From Apostichopus japonicus (taxonomy: Eukaryota > Echinodermata > Holothuroidea > Aspidochirotida > Stichopodidae): a stretch of 64,000 nucleotides of DNA. Each line of letters starts with the position of its first letter. The stretch's first letter is position 1. Shown in pieces: positions 23,701 through 38,872 of this stretch. A program made the translations under genes and the position numbers. The stretch is from the NCBI RefSeq assembly GCF_037975245.1, contig NC_092575.1, positions 8,588,001 through 8,652,000 on the forward strand, read 5' to 3'. The notes under the pieces are model-generated. The model was given only the letters and a program-made list of their open reading frames with translations. It ran no database searches and was not told where the DNA came from.

Positions 23701-26700
23701 ACATTTCGTTTATCCTGTTGAAAGATCTCTAATACCATCTTCATAATGCTATACACAACACTCATGAAACAAAACAAGATACAATCACATAGATTGAATA
23801 CAATCATCAAGTATGGTGTCCTTGGTTGAGTTTAATTGTGGGAAGGGTCAAAGAAAGCATGACTGACAATCATATCCAAAGACTATACTGTAGTATATGT
23901 CAACAAAGGAGTAAGAATCGCAAACTATTCAGTCATTTCTTATTATAAACATCATTTTGTACGTATTGGGGCTTCCAAGTTCTTTTGTGTAGTGTGTAGG
24001 AAATTTTGTCTGATAATTGACAAATTGTCCTTATAGATATAACTTTAAAGACTTAAATGGGAACAGTTTTATTCTAGTGTTCTCTCTTTTGCTTCCAGCA
24101 TTTCTACCAATACATGAGGTGCAAACTATGTCACACGATGTGAAATATCACACACCAATTCCATACCAACAAAACATTGAGGGATAATCCACAAATCTCA
24201 CACAAGCTCAAAGTACTGTACAATAGCATGTCTTGCACACTTCAAGAATGTCTGTCTCACTAGGACTACTGCACACCAGTGTTGTCATTAAGTCTTTAGA
24301 GCCATTTCTCAGGTCAGTCTCAAGATTGTAGCAGTGAATACTTCAGGATTAAAAATCTTTAAACTCAATTTGTATGGTAAACAGATTAGTACAACTACAT
24401 GTGAAGTGCACCTTATTTTCAATATCATCTATCTCAATGGTGTACTGCATAGTACCTGGTGTTCATGTAGCAGAAATCATTTTCCTATTCATATATTGAT
24501 CAAACAAATTAATGTGTCTCTATCAACTTAGCCACCATCTTAACCAGCATTGACTAATTATTATGAACTTATTAAATAGTTTTAGAAGTTTTATGTTTAT
24601 TCCTCATCTGTACAGGCTGTGACGTAGCATTTGAATGTCAAGTAGAAATTTGAAAGGAATAAAATGAAACCAGAAAGCCAAGAGGCCTAGTGATTCCTCA
24701 TCATTTATGAAAACATTCAATATTAACATTGCAATAAGACTTGTAAGTGTTTAACATAAATGACTTCCTGGATCGGTATGGTTCTTGCACTCAGATGGAC
24801 CTAAGCTGAACTTTCTGTGTTATTGTGTGTATAGTTTTCAGAAATTTACCTCTATTGACCTTTGACCAACACAGAAAATAAATGAGTACTTGAACTCAAT
24901 ATGCAAATATGAAGTTCTTCAAGTTTCTTTTCTGGAATTAAGGTTGTCAGACTTTGAATTGGGTTGAACTCACCTGACAGTTGAACTTCACAGAAATGGT
25001 TAGTTCTTGTACACAAAAGTTTGATACGCATATGAAGTATGTACTTGATGCAAACGTTAGTGGTTACAAGGTTTTAAGACTTTAACTGTTGACCTTCGAC
25101 CTCTACCAATTACAATAGAATTCTTGTACTGACTACTGTGGTTCTGTGTAGCAAGTATGTAGTTCATCCATACCTCACTTTTGCAGTCACCATGTTTACA
25201 AGGTTTTAACACTTTGCCCTTTGTTGACTTCCACCGATTTCAATAGGGCTCCTGTACCTACCAAGAAATCTTGTCACTTGCGTATCCTTGTACATTCATC
25301 TAAACACCATCAATACAATGTAGGCTAAATATTCCCAACATAATGTTGCAGCATCTCAATGTGTTCTGACACAGCCATTGGCTGTGCTGGAAACTACACA
25401 GCCTCTTACTACATGTTTAATGGATGTTCATGTGCGCCTCCGGTAAGTTGAATTAACGCTGCATATACACTGCATGTAGGAAGATCGGGTAGATCTTCCG
25501 CATATCACAGAGCAATTAAATTTTTACAACAAAGTTTCTTTCATTGTCATGAAGTTCTTGAGAGCAAGGCTCAAGTCAAGTCTCAAGTCTTTGAAGTATT
25601 CTCATGTCAAATTTGAAGTCATTTTATAGTCGAGTCTCTTGAGACAAATCCGGAGTCGGAGTCGCAACTTGAATCGCTAACACTGCTGCATCTATGCAGT
25701 GTAACTACTACAATTAAAGACTATGCTGACAATGTTTAAAGGTAACACACACAAACACCAGGGATATACTACCCTGTCAGTTGCATTACAGTTCTTGTAT
25801 GGTACTATTTAATACAAAGAGTGTCCACAAATTTCTTTGCTCTTTTCAAGTTTGCTAATTTCCCAGTCAGTATTCCAATGATCAACTTATATGTACATCC
25901 AAAGCCAGGAAAATCCATTGTCTGCTGCTTTCTAGGCTGTTTCGAATGAAATTGGTTTGTGACCCCTGGTAACACGGTATGCAAGGTACTGTCTGCAACC
26001 AAATGGCTATGGATTGCCACCAACTAAGGACTAGATAGGTCAGTTGGTAGAGCACAGGATTTGAAACCTTCAGGTCACTGGTTTTCCCATTCTAATTTTT
26101 TTTAAATTACTCTTTTGCTGACCACTCAGTTTTCCAGGTTTAAGTGTTAAGGGAGAAGAACCTGATTTGAGTTTCTTCTACTGGTGATTAAAGCTAGACT
26201 AGCCTGGAAATCAATAATTACATTAGAATATCAGAACTGGTCTGAACACAAGTCATTTGAGAGAAGCATCACAAATGTATAACATATGTCCCAATACGAT
26301 TAAAACATACCAATGCAAGTGTTACCAACTGCAAATAGTTCTGTACTCAAGAGAACCACACCATAGTATGAGAATGCATTAGCAAACCTGTGAAAATAGA
26401 AAAGCATTCAGCTATAACAAACCACTCACATGGAATCAACAGTATGGTATATCCTGAATATACACAACTTAACAAATTCATGCCAAAACTGAAGATTGTT
26501 GTTCCTTACTGACAAACTTGAAGGTGTGTCAGTGACATCAGGGCATGGTTTATTGCTCATGATATGAAGTTAAATGATGATAAAATGGAAGTAATTCATA
26601 TTTCCTCTCATTTCAGATCTGCCAACCCTGTCTCATCTATTCAGGTTGGGAACACTGATATTAAATCTGTCACAAATGCTCAAAATCTAAGAGTAGTATT

Positions 26701-29700
26701 TAAAAATAATCCAAGTATGATTTAACATGTTAACAATATATGTAGATCAGCTTCTTAAGCTCTTCACAAAATTGGTAAGATCCATAACTACTTGGAGCAA
26801 CAAGCAAGTGAAATGTTTATTGACACATTTGTTTCTTCCTGCTTGGACAATTCTAATAGCTTGCTATATGTCCTGCCAAATCGTCAACGAAAGAAACAAC
26901 AATGCATTCAGAACTTGGTGCCAGCAAGACTAGCTTAATGGCCAGATCTGTAACAAATGTTACTACAATCCTTCATAATTTGCGCTGGTTGCCTGTTGAA
27001 TCTTGCATCAATTTCAAAGTTCTCCTCCTAACTTTTAAATGCTCCATGGCCTCCCACCCAGTGGCGGACTGGCCACATGGGCAATGCCCGGTGAGCCTGG
27101 TAGAATTTACAGCCCATTTCCACAGTAGTTAATAGAATACAGACAGGCTGTGTGGGAATCAGCTCATGAAATCACCATGTTAGTAAGTCTGTTAGTTTGT
27201 GACAAAAGAACGTGCTATTAGCAATCCGTCCGTGCTAATGGATTTTATTTAGGTTTTTTTCCATTTATTTTCGGCATGTTTTCACAAAATGCTTGAGAAA
27301 CGAAATAAAATCCAGTCTAAAACATATATTTTTGTCTATTTTGTTTACGTTTTCATCTTTCCTCAGTTTAATCAAGTGCTGCTTCTGGAAAATTATTTTG
27401 AGTCATTTTTATAGGATTATTGTAACCTACAAAATTGAGAAATATAGCACCATTTTGCATCAAAACTTCAAAAAACTTTTAATGGGGAGGGGACACCCCC
27501 TCCCCTTAACCCCTTCCCAGGACGGCAATCACTATGTAAGTAGCATATCAATGAATAACAGGCCGGTCTAGGTGGAAAATGCCCGGGCCGGTTTTAAGAC
27601 CCAGTCTGCCCCTGCTCCCACCTACTAACAAAATATTGTCCACATATACACCACAGCTCACAACCCGCACTCTAGTTCTGAAGTTTTGCTTTCATACTGC
27701 TGTAGCTGCAAAGACTTGTGGTCATCACACTTTTAAGTCTTCTGCCTTTCTGTAGATTAGTCTGTCTCCCCAAGTTAAACAAGCTGAATCTGCACCTACC
27801 TTGAAAGTATTACTTAAAGAATCATCGATTTTCTATGTTATATATTTTTTTTATCTGTTACTCTGTCCTCCTTTGCTTAGTGCAAGGAGACTTAAGTGTG
27901 TGTTGTGCTATATTGCAAGGAGACTAAAGTGTGTTGTGCACTATATAAGCATGGTTTATTACTATTATCGTTAATGTAGAAACCTGGAACTTCTTCAATC
28001 AACTGTATGAGAAATTCAAATGGCAGGTTGTCTAGCACAATCATATGAAAAGGAAAGACAAATAAAGAAATGAAAATACAGCAAAACTAGTAAAAAAGTA
28101 GAGACATACATAGGAGAAAGGACAAAATTAGGACTGAACAGACATTATTCATTCTCATAAGAGATAACTAGAAAGCCAACAGGCGAAGTCATTTCTTGCC
28201 AAATATGAAAACAATTCATGCAATCCCCCAAACCATATTTTCAAACTGTGTCAAACAATGTCAGTATATTTATTGTACTACCAGGTTGCAGTTAAACACC
28301 ACATATGAAGTTTTACTAAACTGCACTTTATGGGTGGTTTTGTTCACATACACATGACTGCAAAGATTCCTTTTGCCTTTGTCAATCAATGATCAATAAA
28401 AACCAGATGTTGCTTGTCAAAATCAATTCACTAGTATTGTTCAGTTGATTCATTTGGTACAAGAATAAAACCATTGGAGATAATAATGAATATTTTAATT
28501 TCAAATAAAAACAGTACTATGGTCAGTTTATGACCTATAACTGCATTTTTCAAACCTTAGGTCAAATACTTACCAAATAAACAGGAGCAGAATTGTCACA
28601 ATACTTAATTCCCTGGTTTTGAACAATTCTTTGTAGGAACCTCGAGACTGCAAAGAAAGTTTTAGAGTAAGGTACATGTAGCTTTTCATTATAAACCTTT
28701 CAAGTTTCTAGATTTGCTTTGACAATTGTTATTGACTACAAAGTATCTATTCCTGTTCTGTGCAAAAGTCCATTGTACTTAGCAAGCACCCTAAACATGG
28801 TTTAAATTCTTCAAAGGCCTGAGTGCATGCACAGTAATTTGTTGCCAAGGAACCGTTCTTAATAATCCACAACTACAAATGATATGTTATCATTTGAACG
28901 ACAATTGCAGAGAGATCTAAATAACCCAAATGCAAATATAGAACTTAAAACATCAAGAGTGGGACATACACCAACCGAAAGTAGAAAGTCATCCATGTTG
29001 TCTGTACCGACTAAGGAAATTTAAAACCCATTTTGTGTAACTGCTTGTCTTTATGACACTTCCCACTCGTTAGCTAAGTTCTATTATCCAGCTAAGAATT
29101 TATTTCTTATAGGAAAACTTCATGATTGACCCTCTTTTGGTCTGAAATGGACCCCAAACTCAAATCCTGATACTAAGGTTAAACATGTGGGCACTGCTCA
29201 CCTAACTTTGACCTAAATTTAACCTAACTTTTGCCAAGTCTAACTTCACTATCTGATCTTACTTCATTTTGGATACTAAGTACATTATAAATGACATTTG
29301 ATATCACTTTCCTATTAAGCATATTGTTTTACATCTCTAACTGACAATTGTTGAAAAGGTTGGGTAAATAAGTGAAACACAGAAAAGGAAAAAAATAGTC
29401 CAGAGGTTTTTCATATTATAGATAAGAAAAATACAATACACTTCACCAAAGCATACATACTTATATATTTGAGAGAAAAGGACTTACTAAAAGCCCCCAA
29501 AATGTTAAACAGTGTGAACATCGCTGTGATGCTTCAGACTGACTTTGTCAAGACTGCAAAATTGTTTAAATGAAAGATGTGTAGGCCTAGCTTTTGGTCT
29601 CTTTGTAAATTATTGACTACTTAAACCCAAGCATCTAATTTTACCTGAATCGAAGCATGAGCAAACTATCCCTTAAATTTATGAACAACATTGCATAGTA

Positions 29701-32700
29701 ACTTTTAACTTTCGGTCAACAATTAAAGTCATAGTGAGCAATATTTCTTAAAGTGAAGATCTTAAACTAACTTTCATCACTATTTTTTGCAAACAAGTTT
29801 ACACGTTTCATTGTAATATTACTACTACCACCGTTAATATTATACTAAAACATATCCTAATAGCCCAAAAAATGATAATTCGAGACCTCTTCATGAGATC
29901 TCTTCATGAAAGAGGTTTGGTTGAGTGGATCCTAGAATTGGCAATGCGTGTATCCACTATTGAGGCACATTATGTATGTAAACATTCATTACTTCAAGAC
30001 AAAAAGTCACCATTCTGTTGTTTGATGGGACAAAATACAATCAACAGAATGGAGGTAACAAAAACCGTCACAAACCATGCTTTCTCATTGGTTGTCTGAT
30101 GCCTGTGATGCACTTGTTACAAATTGATTTTTCCACGTAAGTTTTGCCAAAATAATGTTTGCAACCAAAATGTTCCTCTAAATTCTGTGGTGCTGCATCT
30201 TGTCTGTTAATCCACCAAATTTGGGTCTCAGTAATTTATTCACCCATAACGGACAGCTTACAGCAACTTTTTTCTTCATTAGCAAACTTTTAGTAATGTA
30301 TGCAATGCATAATCAGCAGTACATATAACACTTTGTAACACGGCAGAAAGCTCATGACTTACTGATGACACTGGTTCTGCTTTCAGGATACCAAGCGGCA
30401 TCGGCTTATTATTGCACACAGCTACCCTCTTTAGAGCATCATGAGCTTGCTTCTGCTGGCCAGATGCAATGTAATATCGGGCACTTTCTGGAAGCCACTG
30501 TATGGAAATAACACATTTACAGTACTTTTAGATGATTGCATAACTGTTAACCACATAGAAGAGTAAACTGCAAAACACAACTTTCAGTTTGAGGGGAGAA
30601 TAACACTACATTAATTCACTTTTCTGTCAAATTCCATTTAAAATGGCACACATCCCCCGACATAATAAGCATTGCAATGGTGAGATAGTAGTTGAATCAG
30701 AAACAAAGAACGATCATACTACTGTTTAGTAAGATCAAAACAACAACCTTAACATATTACTCATTTATTTCACATCACCAGGGTTCATCTTCAGGAACTA
30801 CAGATCACTCTTCAACAGCTCATAATCCACACACAGTGTATAAGAACATTTATCATCAAGATATTCCACTCAAAGACAGAGTTTCCTATGTAAATCCATA
30901 TTTAATCTGTGATTCTACAAACTTACTTTCTTACACAGAAATACAGACTGACAAAAACAATAGATGAGTTTATACTCTCCTGATAATGTGGTACCCAACA
31001 TCATTCCTCTTCTTATGAGGTTTTCCCTGCCGTTATCAACCTCAAATGACTTGTTACTTATTGCACATCAAAGTTAAAATCTACCATGTATACACAAATT
31101 TGTCCCATTTAGAGTTCTTGCAATATAGTCTTCCTAGGATTTCCAAATTTTACCTGATTACCATGATGAGATTCTGGACACACTTTGCTTTTTATACTTT
31201 TCTTGAGATACCATGTCTACAAGATAGGGCAACCAATGCACCTGTGCATACACACATCAAAGTCCTGGGTTTGCACACAAATGATTTGAAAAAACAATGC
31301 CACATGAAGAAAGGTATGCTCCTACTGGTAATGTTGACTGTCCAAAACTCACCTGAAACTTACAAACAATGCACTGTACCTGTCTCCTCACAGGTATAGC
31401 ACACTCACACTAGATATGGTAGTGTGAGGTAGCTATGGTTGTGCGGAGACAGCTGAGGAATCAGGTAAATATTTCATAATGGATAAGAGACTTACCCTGC
31501 AAAGAGTCACAAATAGAAGAACTGGTAATGATGATAAAACAAGAAGGTATTTCCATCCGAGGGTTGGCATAATAACAAGGGCTAACGTTACTTCAAATAC
31601 TGCTCCTAATGCCCAAAAAATCTACAAGGCAAAAGAATGAACAAAACTGAGGAAGAAACTTTGTGTTTATCCTGTTGAACACAAGACTTTCAGTAATGTG
31701 GTAACTGAGAAGTAGTGAAATTGATTCTTCATGATATTCTTTATTTAATTAAGAACATATTTTCCATCACCTTCTACAGTTAATCTTAAACAGCACTACT
31801 CTGAATTGACATCCCCTTTTTCTGGAAAATGAGCTCATTGTTGCTATTGAAAGTCAATAGCAACCAAAATAAGTTAAAGTGTTATTCTGGCCAACAGGCA
31901 GGAGAATGTTTAACCTTGCTATAATTTTACAACGGTGTTGTAATATGATGGATGTTACTTTCATACAAAACTGTTCTTTTCAAGAGTGCATTCTGTAAAT
32001 ACAGCTCCAAGCTGATTAGACCAGCAAGTCACTGGTGGTAGGAACTTGTCAGTCACCTGCAGGTATCACACAGTCTGTTTATCAAGTTATGTCAGTAGAG
32101 TGTCAATTACTGCATTCAAATGGTATAACTCACTCTCATCAAACAAATAAGAAAACACAAGGTATAATTGGTCCCTTCTGATCATAGGCTTGATCATACA
32201 GTATGAAGTGTTTCACTGTGATCTGATGATGAGCTCTTATCAGAGATTCTTGCTTCTCTTTTTCCTTGGAAAATGAAACATAGGCTAAACTGACAATTCC
32301 TTTGTGACATGTCTTGCATATACCAAGAAGTAAAAGGATTGACAGATAACAGCACTTGGGTAAGCTCAGCCTCAAAACTTATTATGAGAGACCTGAAACC
32401 AATCTTTCAACCTGCGCCACAAAGGATGTGGGCATGTGATATTCTAAATGTGATAATTTGCTCAAACTAAAAACAAATAGGGTCTCTTATGCACTTCACC
32501 AACTCTAATTGGTCAACTTATATGACAAATATTTAAATTGCCATGGGCTTCAAGGAAAGTTTTACACTACACAAAAGTGCTGCTACTGTAGTATCCAAGT
32601 TTTCTGTAAGATTTCCCCTAAGTTGTCAATTGTGGTGAAGATCCACAGACCAGTCACAAAACAGTTAAATGTTCAGTTTCCCCAAATGATGCAGAGGCGT

Positions 32701-35700
32701 CTTAGCGACATTACATGGATACAAAACTTCTGCTAACTGAAATTATGTTTCATACACAGGCTGATCAAGAAGTGTAAAGTTTGTTATATGGATGAACAAT
32801 AACTTCAGGGTGTCAGCGGTCATAAATTGGAAACTGTGTACTAAGATATCTTACCCACTGGCCTGATCAGCAGGAGATGGTTCAGGAGAAATGTGGAATG
32901 AAGAATAATGTATTATCTTTTCAGTTAAATTCTTTATTCGGAAGTGAATGCAATAGAAATTTTATGGAAACTTCAGAAGGAGGTCGGACTTGGCTCTTAA
33001 TGATTCTGCCCACAGATTGCTGGGCTTGATGATACTTTTGCTCAGAGATTAAGAAACATACATACCTCAATGAAAATAACACATATACCGCGAACCTTTG
33101 ATGGTAAATATTCAGCATAAAGCGTAACTCTGTGGAAAAAAAAGGTAACAATCATTGTTATAAGTTGCACACTTGAATAATGTAGGGTTGCAAATTAACC
33201 CAAATGTTGTGAAGATAAAATACTTATTATCTCATCACCCTTCATGTAATGTATAGGGAGATGAGTTATTGTACTTAACCACACATCAGAAATGTGAGGA
33301 ACTGTGTGAGTGTGTGAGTGAGTGAGTGTGTGTGTGTATGTACGTGTGTGTGTGTGTGAGAGTGTGTGAGCAGAAAAGGTGTGTCACAAACTACTTCTTG
33401 ACCGGGGTTGGGAAGGTGCCTGGTCATGAAAACTTGTGCCAGTGTGATTGGTGATGTCATTGGTCAAAGACCCAAAAAAAACCAAAACTTGCTGGTTTGG
33501 GTATTAACGAGTGACTGGCTTCCAAATCTTTACAAAAGTTGTGAGAAATATCAAAAAATTCTAATAAAAACATTAGAAGAAGATAAAAGAAGTCTTTAAA
33601 ATCGCCTAAGGCCACGAAACTGTGTTCAGTGTCCTTGAAACATGGTTGTGAAAAGGGATAACATAACAGAAAATTAGGCAGTCACTCCCTTTACATCATC
33701 AATATGCATAATTAGCTAATGTTATTCATAAATAACACTAAAATTAAGAAATGACTTGTAAAATTATCAATCTTTGATGAATTATGATGGAGTTGCTGAT
33801 TTTTAATGATGATTAGACTGATTAGGACAATGCTGTTGATAGGTGTCTGTAGACCTTTAGGAGTTTCTGTATATTCAAAGCCTAGTGATAGCATATTGGC
33901 AGCACTTGTTAAATTAGTAGTGTTCAACTGCATCAATTCAAAATTTCTTAAGCAGCTCATAGGCTATGGCTCAATGAAAAGATAGGTAATTCAGAAACAA
34001 ACCAAATTGGTCTGCCTTCACATGTGTCATTTATGTGTATTAGCTAAGCAGGTAAAACATGAGTATCCTGTTTAAAGGAGCTATATTATGTTGTGCCAGA
34101 TAAATTGAATACCAGTATATCAACAGTACATAAGCACTGTCAAATGATAAAATAATAAAGCACAGAGAACTCAAATACGTACGACTGAGGTGCTCCACCA
34201 ATTCCAAATCCAACAAGGAACCGAATAATCAGCAGCCATGCATAGCTTGGAGCAAATCCACTTAAAACTCCAAAGTAAAAAACTACCAAAGAAGTCAATA
34301 TCAGGCCCTGTAAATAAAGGATAAAGCATATGAAAATACAAATGAAATTGCACTGAAGTAAGCTGTATATAGAATGACACAATCAGTTAATTGACTACAA
34401 TACTTGAACAAATGATACTCCTTCTCTTAAGGACTGTTTATGTGTGCTGTAGCTAGTAATGTTTGGATTCAATTCCTCAAATTGTGCATCTAAAAATTTT
34501 CATTAAGGGGGTGGGTTGGAACTAACACACTGCATGTTAAATCATTGCAACTTGCACCAGCAGATTTAAAGAATGAATGTCCAGTATTTTTTGTAGACCA
34601 CAATACTATGACATATGCAGTAAGAAGTAAGGTTTGTTTATTTATATAATAATATGAACAGAACATGACATGAGCCTTATGAAAAGTCTAAAGGAATTTA
34701 TGTCAGGTTTACTACAACACTCAAAATATTAACTTACCACTCTGCGGCCAAATTTGTCACAGAGCTGACCCCAAAATGTTGAGCTAACAAACATTCCCAG
34801 AAATACAACAGTAGTGATACTTGCTTCCTGGATGAGTGTCAAGTTCCATTTACACTTAAGTTCTGGGCCAATAATGCTGAGGATCATCATCTCCATTGCA
34901 TCAGCCATCTGATTATGAGGAAAAGTATAAAATCCATCAAATTCCAATCAGACATTGTGGTAACAACAAATCACAACCACCCTCCCTGTCCATGTGGTTC
35001 AGTTTGTTAGCTTACATGTAACTATATCAGACCTGTCAACCTGTTTGACCCCAAAATAGGGAGAATAACATATTTCAGGGCCAAAAAAACAGGAGAATAA
35101 GGGGAAAATAGGGAGGTTGGTAATTTTCAACTAAATTCACCAGTTTCTCACCAAAGAATTGTTTGTTCGCACGCATCAATTTGGTAATTGACGTAGCGCA
35201 GGCAAATGGGCAAAACGAGCGACTTGAAGTTAGCACTCCTATTTCCGCAGCAAATACACTATCGTGTGATAGCCAGGTGATAGCCTATTATATATTACGT
35301 ACATATCGTGAACGTATACAGCCTAGTATACCATGCCCAGTTGGCATACGTAAATAGCGTTGCAAATAGTACACTCTCACACTTAAACCACAGTTCATAA
35401 ACTGTTCTTCAAAATCGTTTAAATAAAATACACGGATCAACTTCACAGTAAAAGGAAACTTGAAAAGTATACGGAACACCGAAAGATGAAACATGGCCGA
35501 ATCGATGTCAGAGCAGATTGGCAGAACTGCCAGATTGTAAACGTTAGAGTAGACTACGTATATGTGAACATTCTTCGCATTGGAGCTGAACATCGCAATG
35601 TAAACAACGAAGAGTCTGCTGTTCAAACTTATCTTGTGTTACACAAAGATCACAAAACCACCGATCTACTACATACTGTATATGGCGGCTTAAAGAGTTT

Positions 35701-38700
35701 TTAAAAACATATATAATTAATAAAAAATTTCACCGAAAATTAAGGAAGAAATTAATCTGTATACAAACACGGTGTTTGTTGTATTCATAGGGATGCACCC
35801 GATCCAAATTTTTGGATCCGGCCCGAACCAGATGTTGCCGGATAGTACATGAAATCCGGCCTGATAAAATCCGGCCGGAACCAGATATTTTCATTACACA
35901 AAAGAAAATCATTAATAAGAAGTAGAAGTATGAAACAAGGAGCAAATCTTAGGTGAGGTATACGCATACTATAAAGAAGGTGAAATTAAGACCCCATTTA
36001 TGAGATTAAATGACTTGAAGTGGTGTAATCTACATTCTTTAATAAAATAACTACAATATAATTGTTGACAAGCATGATACAGTATGTTAATTTGTTTGCT
36101 GGAAAAATACTGCATACTACCTATGAAGTTTGTTTTAAAACGGGAAGCTACATTTCACAAATCTCATACTTTATACTGAATTAAAAGATTATTCAATTGT
36201 TGTAATAACAATTCTATCTGGATTTAGAATTGTCTTTTATTATTCAGTATTAGGTAACAAATTTTTACACTGCAATATTATCTGTAAAAATAAAAAAATA
36301 AAAAAAACTTCATATTATTACAGTAGTTGTATTATTTTGGTTGATCTTTAGAAACAGTAGGTCAGACCATTGAGAAAATTAAATTAAACATGTTAAACCT
36401 AATTTTCCTTACTTTGAATGTTTTTATTAATTTTTGGAAATAGTTTACATTGATTTAAGTTAATACTAATACCCAGGCCAGATTTTGAAAAAGATCCGGC
36501 CGGATATCCGGTGCATCCCTAGTGAGTACTATAGGTACTGTACGGAGCGTGGGTTATGTCGCAATCTGAATGACGTCACGTTCGTTACTATTCAAATCAT
36601 ATTTGAAATGTCCATCCTTAACGATTAACAAGAGCCCAAGGGCACTGTGGTTCCTTGCTTGGGGTATATGACAATACACATAATATTATCAAGCAAGATT
36701 GGGCTCAAATAGTCCAAGTAATTGTGGTCCTACATGTTCCCATAAAGTAACCAACACTAAAGCCAACACTTTTGTGATCACAAAATGTGATCGGATTTTT
36801 GATCAAAAAGCACTTTTGAGATCTAAATATGGCGTCGAAAATGTAAGAAATATAAGAGACCTACAAGCGTGTCAACAGATATGATAACATTGGTGACCTC
36901 AGATGACATGACCGTTAAGTTTGAAAATATTCCCCTATACCATTTGCAACTTGTCCCAAAAAATCAACCTTGTCACACCTTGGCACTGGGAGTTATTGCA
37001 TTAAATGTCTGAAAATTAACTTTGACCTCATATAACTTCGAAAACGAAACTGTAAAAATCCATAAAACACGAAAAGGTCACCAGAGGTCAAGTTGAGGTC
37101 AAGGGTCACCCAGATGCGGGTCGACAATTGGATTACATTGAAGCAACTCCCAACCCTAACAGACAATTTGTTCTCAAGTTATCGCAAAAATACTAGTTTT
37201 TTGTCATTAATTGACCTTTGGTGACCTTGTATCACATGACCGTTAAGTTTGAAAATATTCCCCTATACCATTTGCAACTACTCCAAAAATATCAACCTTG
37301 TCACACCTTGGCACTGGGAGTTATTGCATTAAATGTCTGAAAATTAACTTTGACCTCATATAACTTCGCACACGAAGGTCACACGGGGGTCAACCCATTG
37401 ACATTTATGATCAGAAGGTACCTTTGACATCTGAAAATAGCATCGAAACTGTAAAAATCCACAAAACACGAAAAGGTCACCAGAGGTCAAATTGAGGTCA
37501 AGGGTCACCCCGATGCAGGTCGACAATTGGATTACATTGAAGCAACTCCCAACCCTAACGGACAATTTGTTCTCAAGTTATCGCAAAAATACTAGTTTTT
37601 TGTCATTAATTGACCTTTGGTGACCTCGGATCACATGACCGTTAAGTTTGAAAATATTCCCCTGTACCATTTGCAACTTGTCTCAAAATATCAACTGTGT
37701 AACACCTTGGCACTGGGAGCTATTACACTAAATGTCTGAAAATTAACTTTGACCTCATATAACTTAACATACAAAGGTCACCTTGGGTCAACTTATTGAC
37801 ATTTTTGATTGATGAGACCAAAATAGAGCATCAAACTATACAAATTCAAACATTTTTTCTTTGCCCATTTTCTACCCCTAAAATACTAGTTTTTTAACAT
37901 TAATTGACCTTTGGTGACCTCGGATCACATGACCGTTAAATTTGAAAATATTCCCCTATACCATTTGCAACTTGTCCAAAAATATCAACCATGTCACACC
38001 TTGGAACTGGGAGTTGTTGCATTAAATGCCTGAAAATTAACTTTGACCTTGTATAACTTCGCACACGAAGGTCACACGGGTGTCAACCAATTGACATTTT
38101 TGATCGGAAGGTACCTTTGATATCCAAATCTAGCATCAAAACCAAACATTTTCTGTTTTGCTTGTTTCCTCCCAAAATAAGCATATTTTTTCTAATGTGA
38201 CCTTTGACCTTTTGACCTTGGTTTCAGATGTAGTTTAATCTCCTGATTCCAAAAAACAAAACGACAAGTCTGTACAACCATCCTAACTCCGACCGAAAAA
38301 CTTTGACCCCATATAACTTCGCACATAAAGGTCACACGGGGTCAACCTATTGACATTTATGATCAGAAGGTACCTTTGACATCTGAAAATAGCATCAAAA
38401 CTGTAAAAATCCCAAAAAACACGTAAAGGTCACCAGAGGTCAAATTGAGGTCAAGGGTCACCCAGATGCGGGTCGACAATTGGATAGCATTGAAGCAACT
38501 CCCAACCCTAACGGACGTTTCGTTCTCAAGTTATCGCAAAAATACTAGTTTTTTATCATTAATTGACCTTTGTTGACCTTCGATCACATTACTGTTAGGT
38601 TTGGAAACGATCCCTTACCCCATTCACAACTACTCCCAAAATATCAACCATGTCGGACCCTGTCAACGGGAGTTATTGCTGTTTTTAATATATTGGTTTT

Positions 38701-38841
38701 TGGCATCTAACTGACCTTTGGTGACCTTTGCGGGCACCAAAAACAATAGGGATCTTCCTCTCACTAAGGGCTATCCACCCAGCAAGTTTGATCATGATAC
38801 ATCATTTCCTTATTGAGATATCGTGTACACAAGCCAAGCGT

Positions 38842-38872
<31 letters not shown>

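Larger units (their letters stand above)
28648..33065. other. SVOP-like introns 5-7 outside exons: nothing further recognised
   Basis: Apart from exons 6 and 7 (31496-31621 and 30363-30497), this stretch is AT-rich intron sequence. The open frames at 29872, 30692, 31046, 32139 and 32509 lack any family signature and have no splice context. Confidence 0.4.

Noticed and set aside
33275-33460. HTHTHT-rich minus-strand frame
   Set aside because: Translation of a GT microsatellite.
34171-34382. Two overlapping minus-strand open frames at SVOP-like exon 4
   Set aside because: One is the true exon with unspliced intron on both sides. The other is its out-of-frame shadow. Only 34183-34307 is kept.
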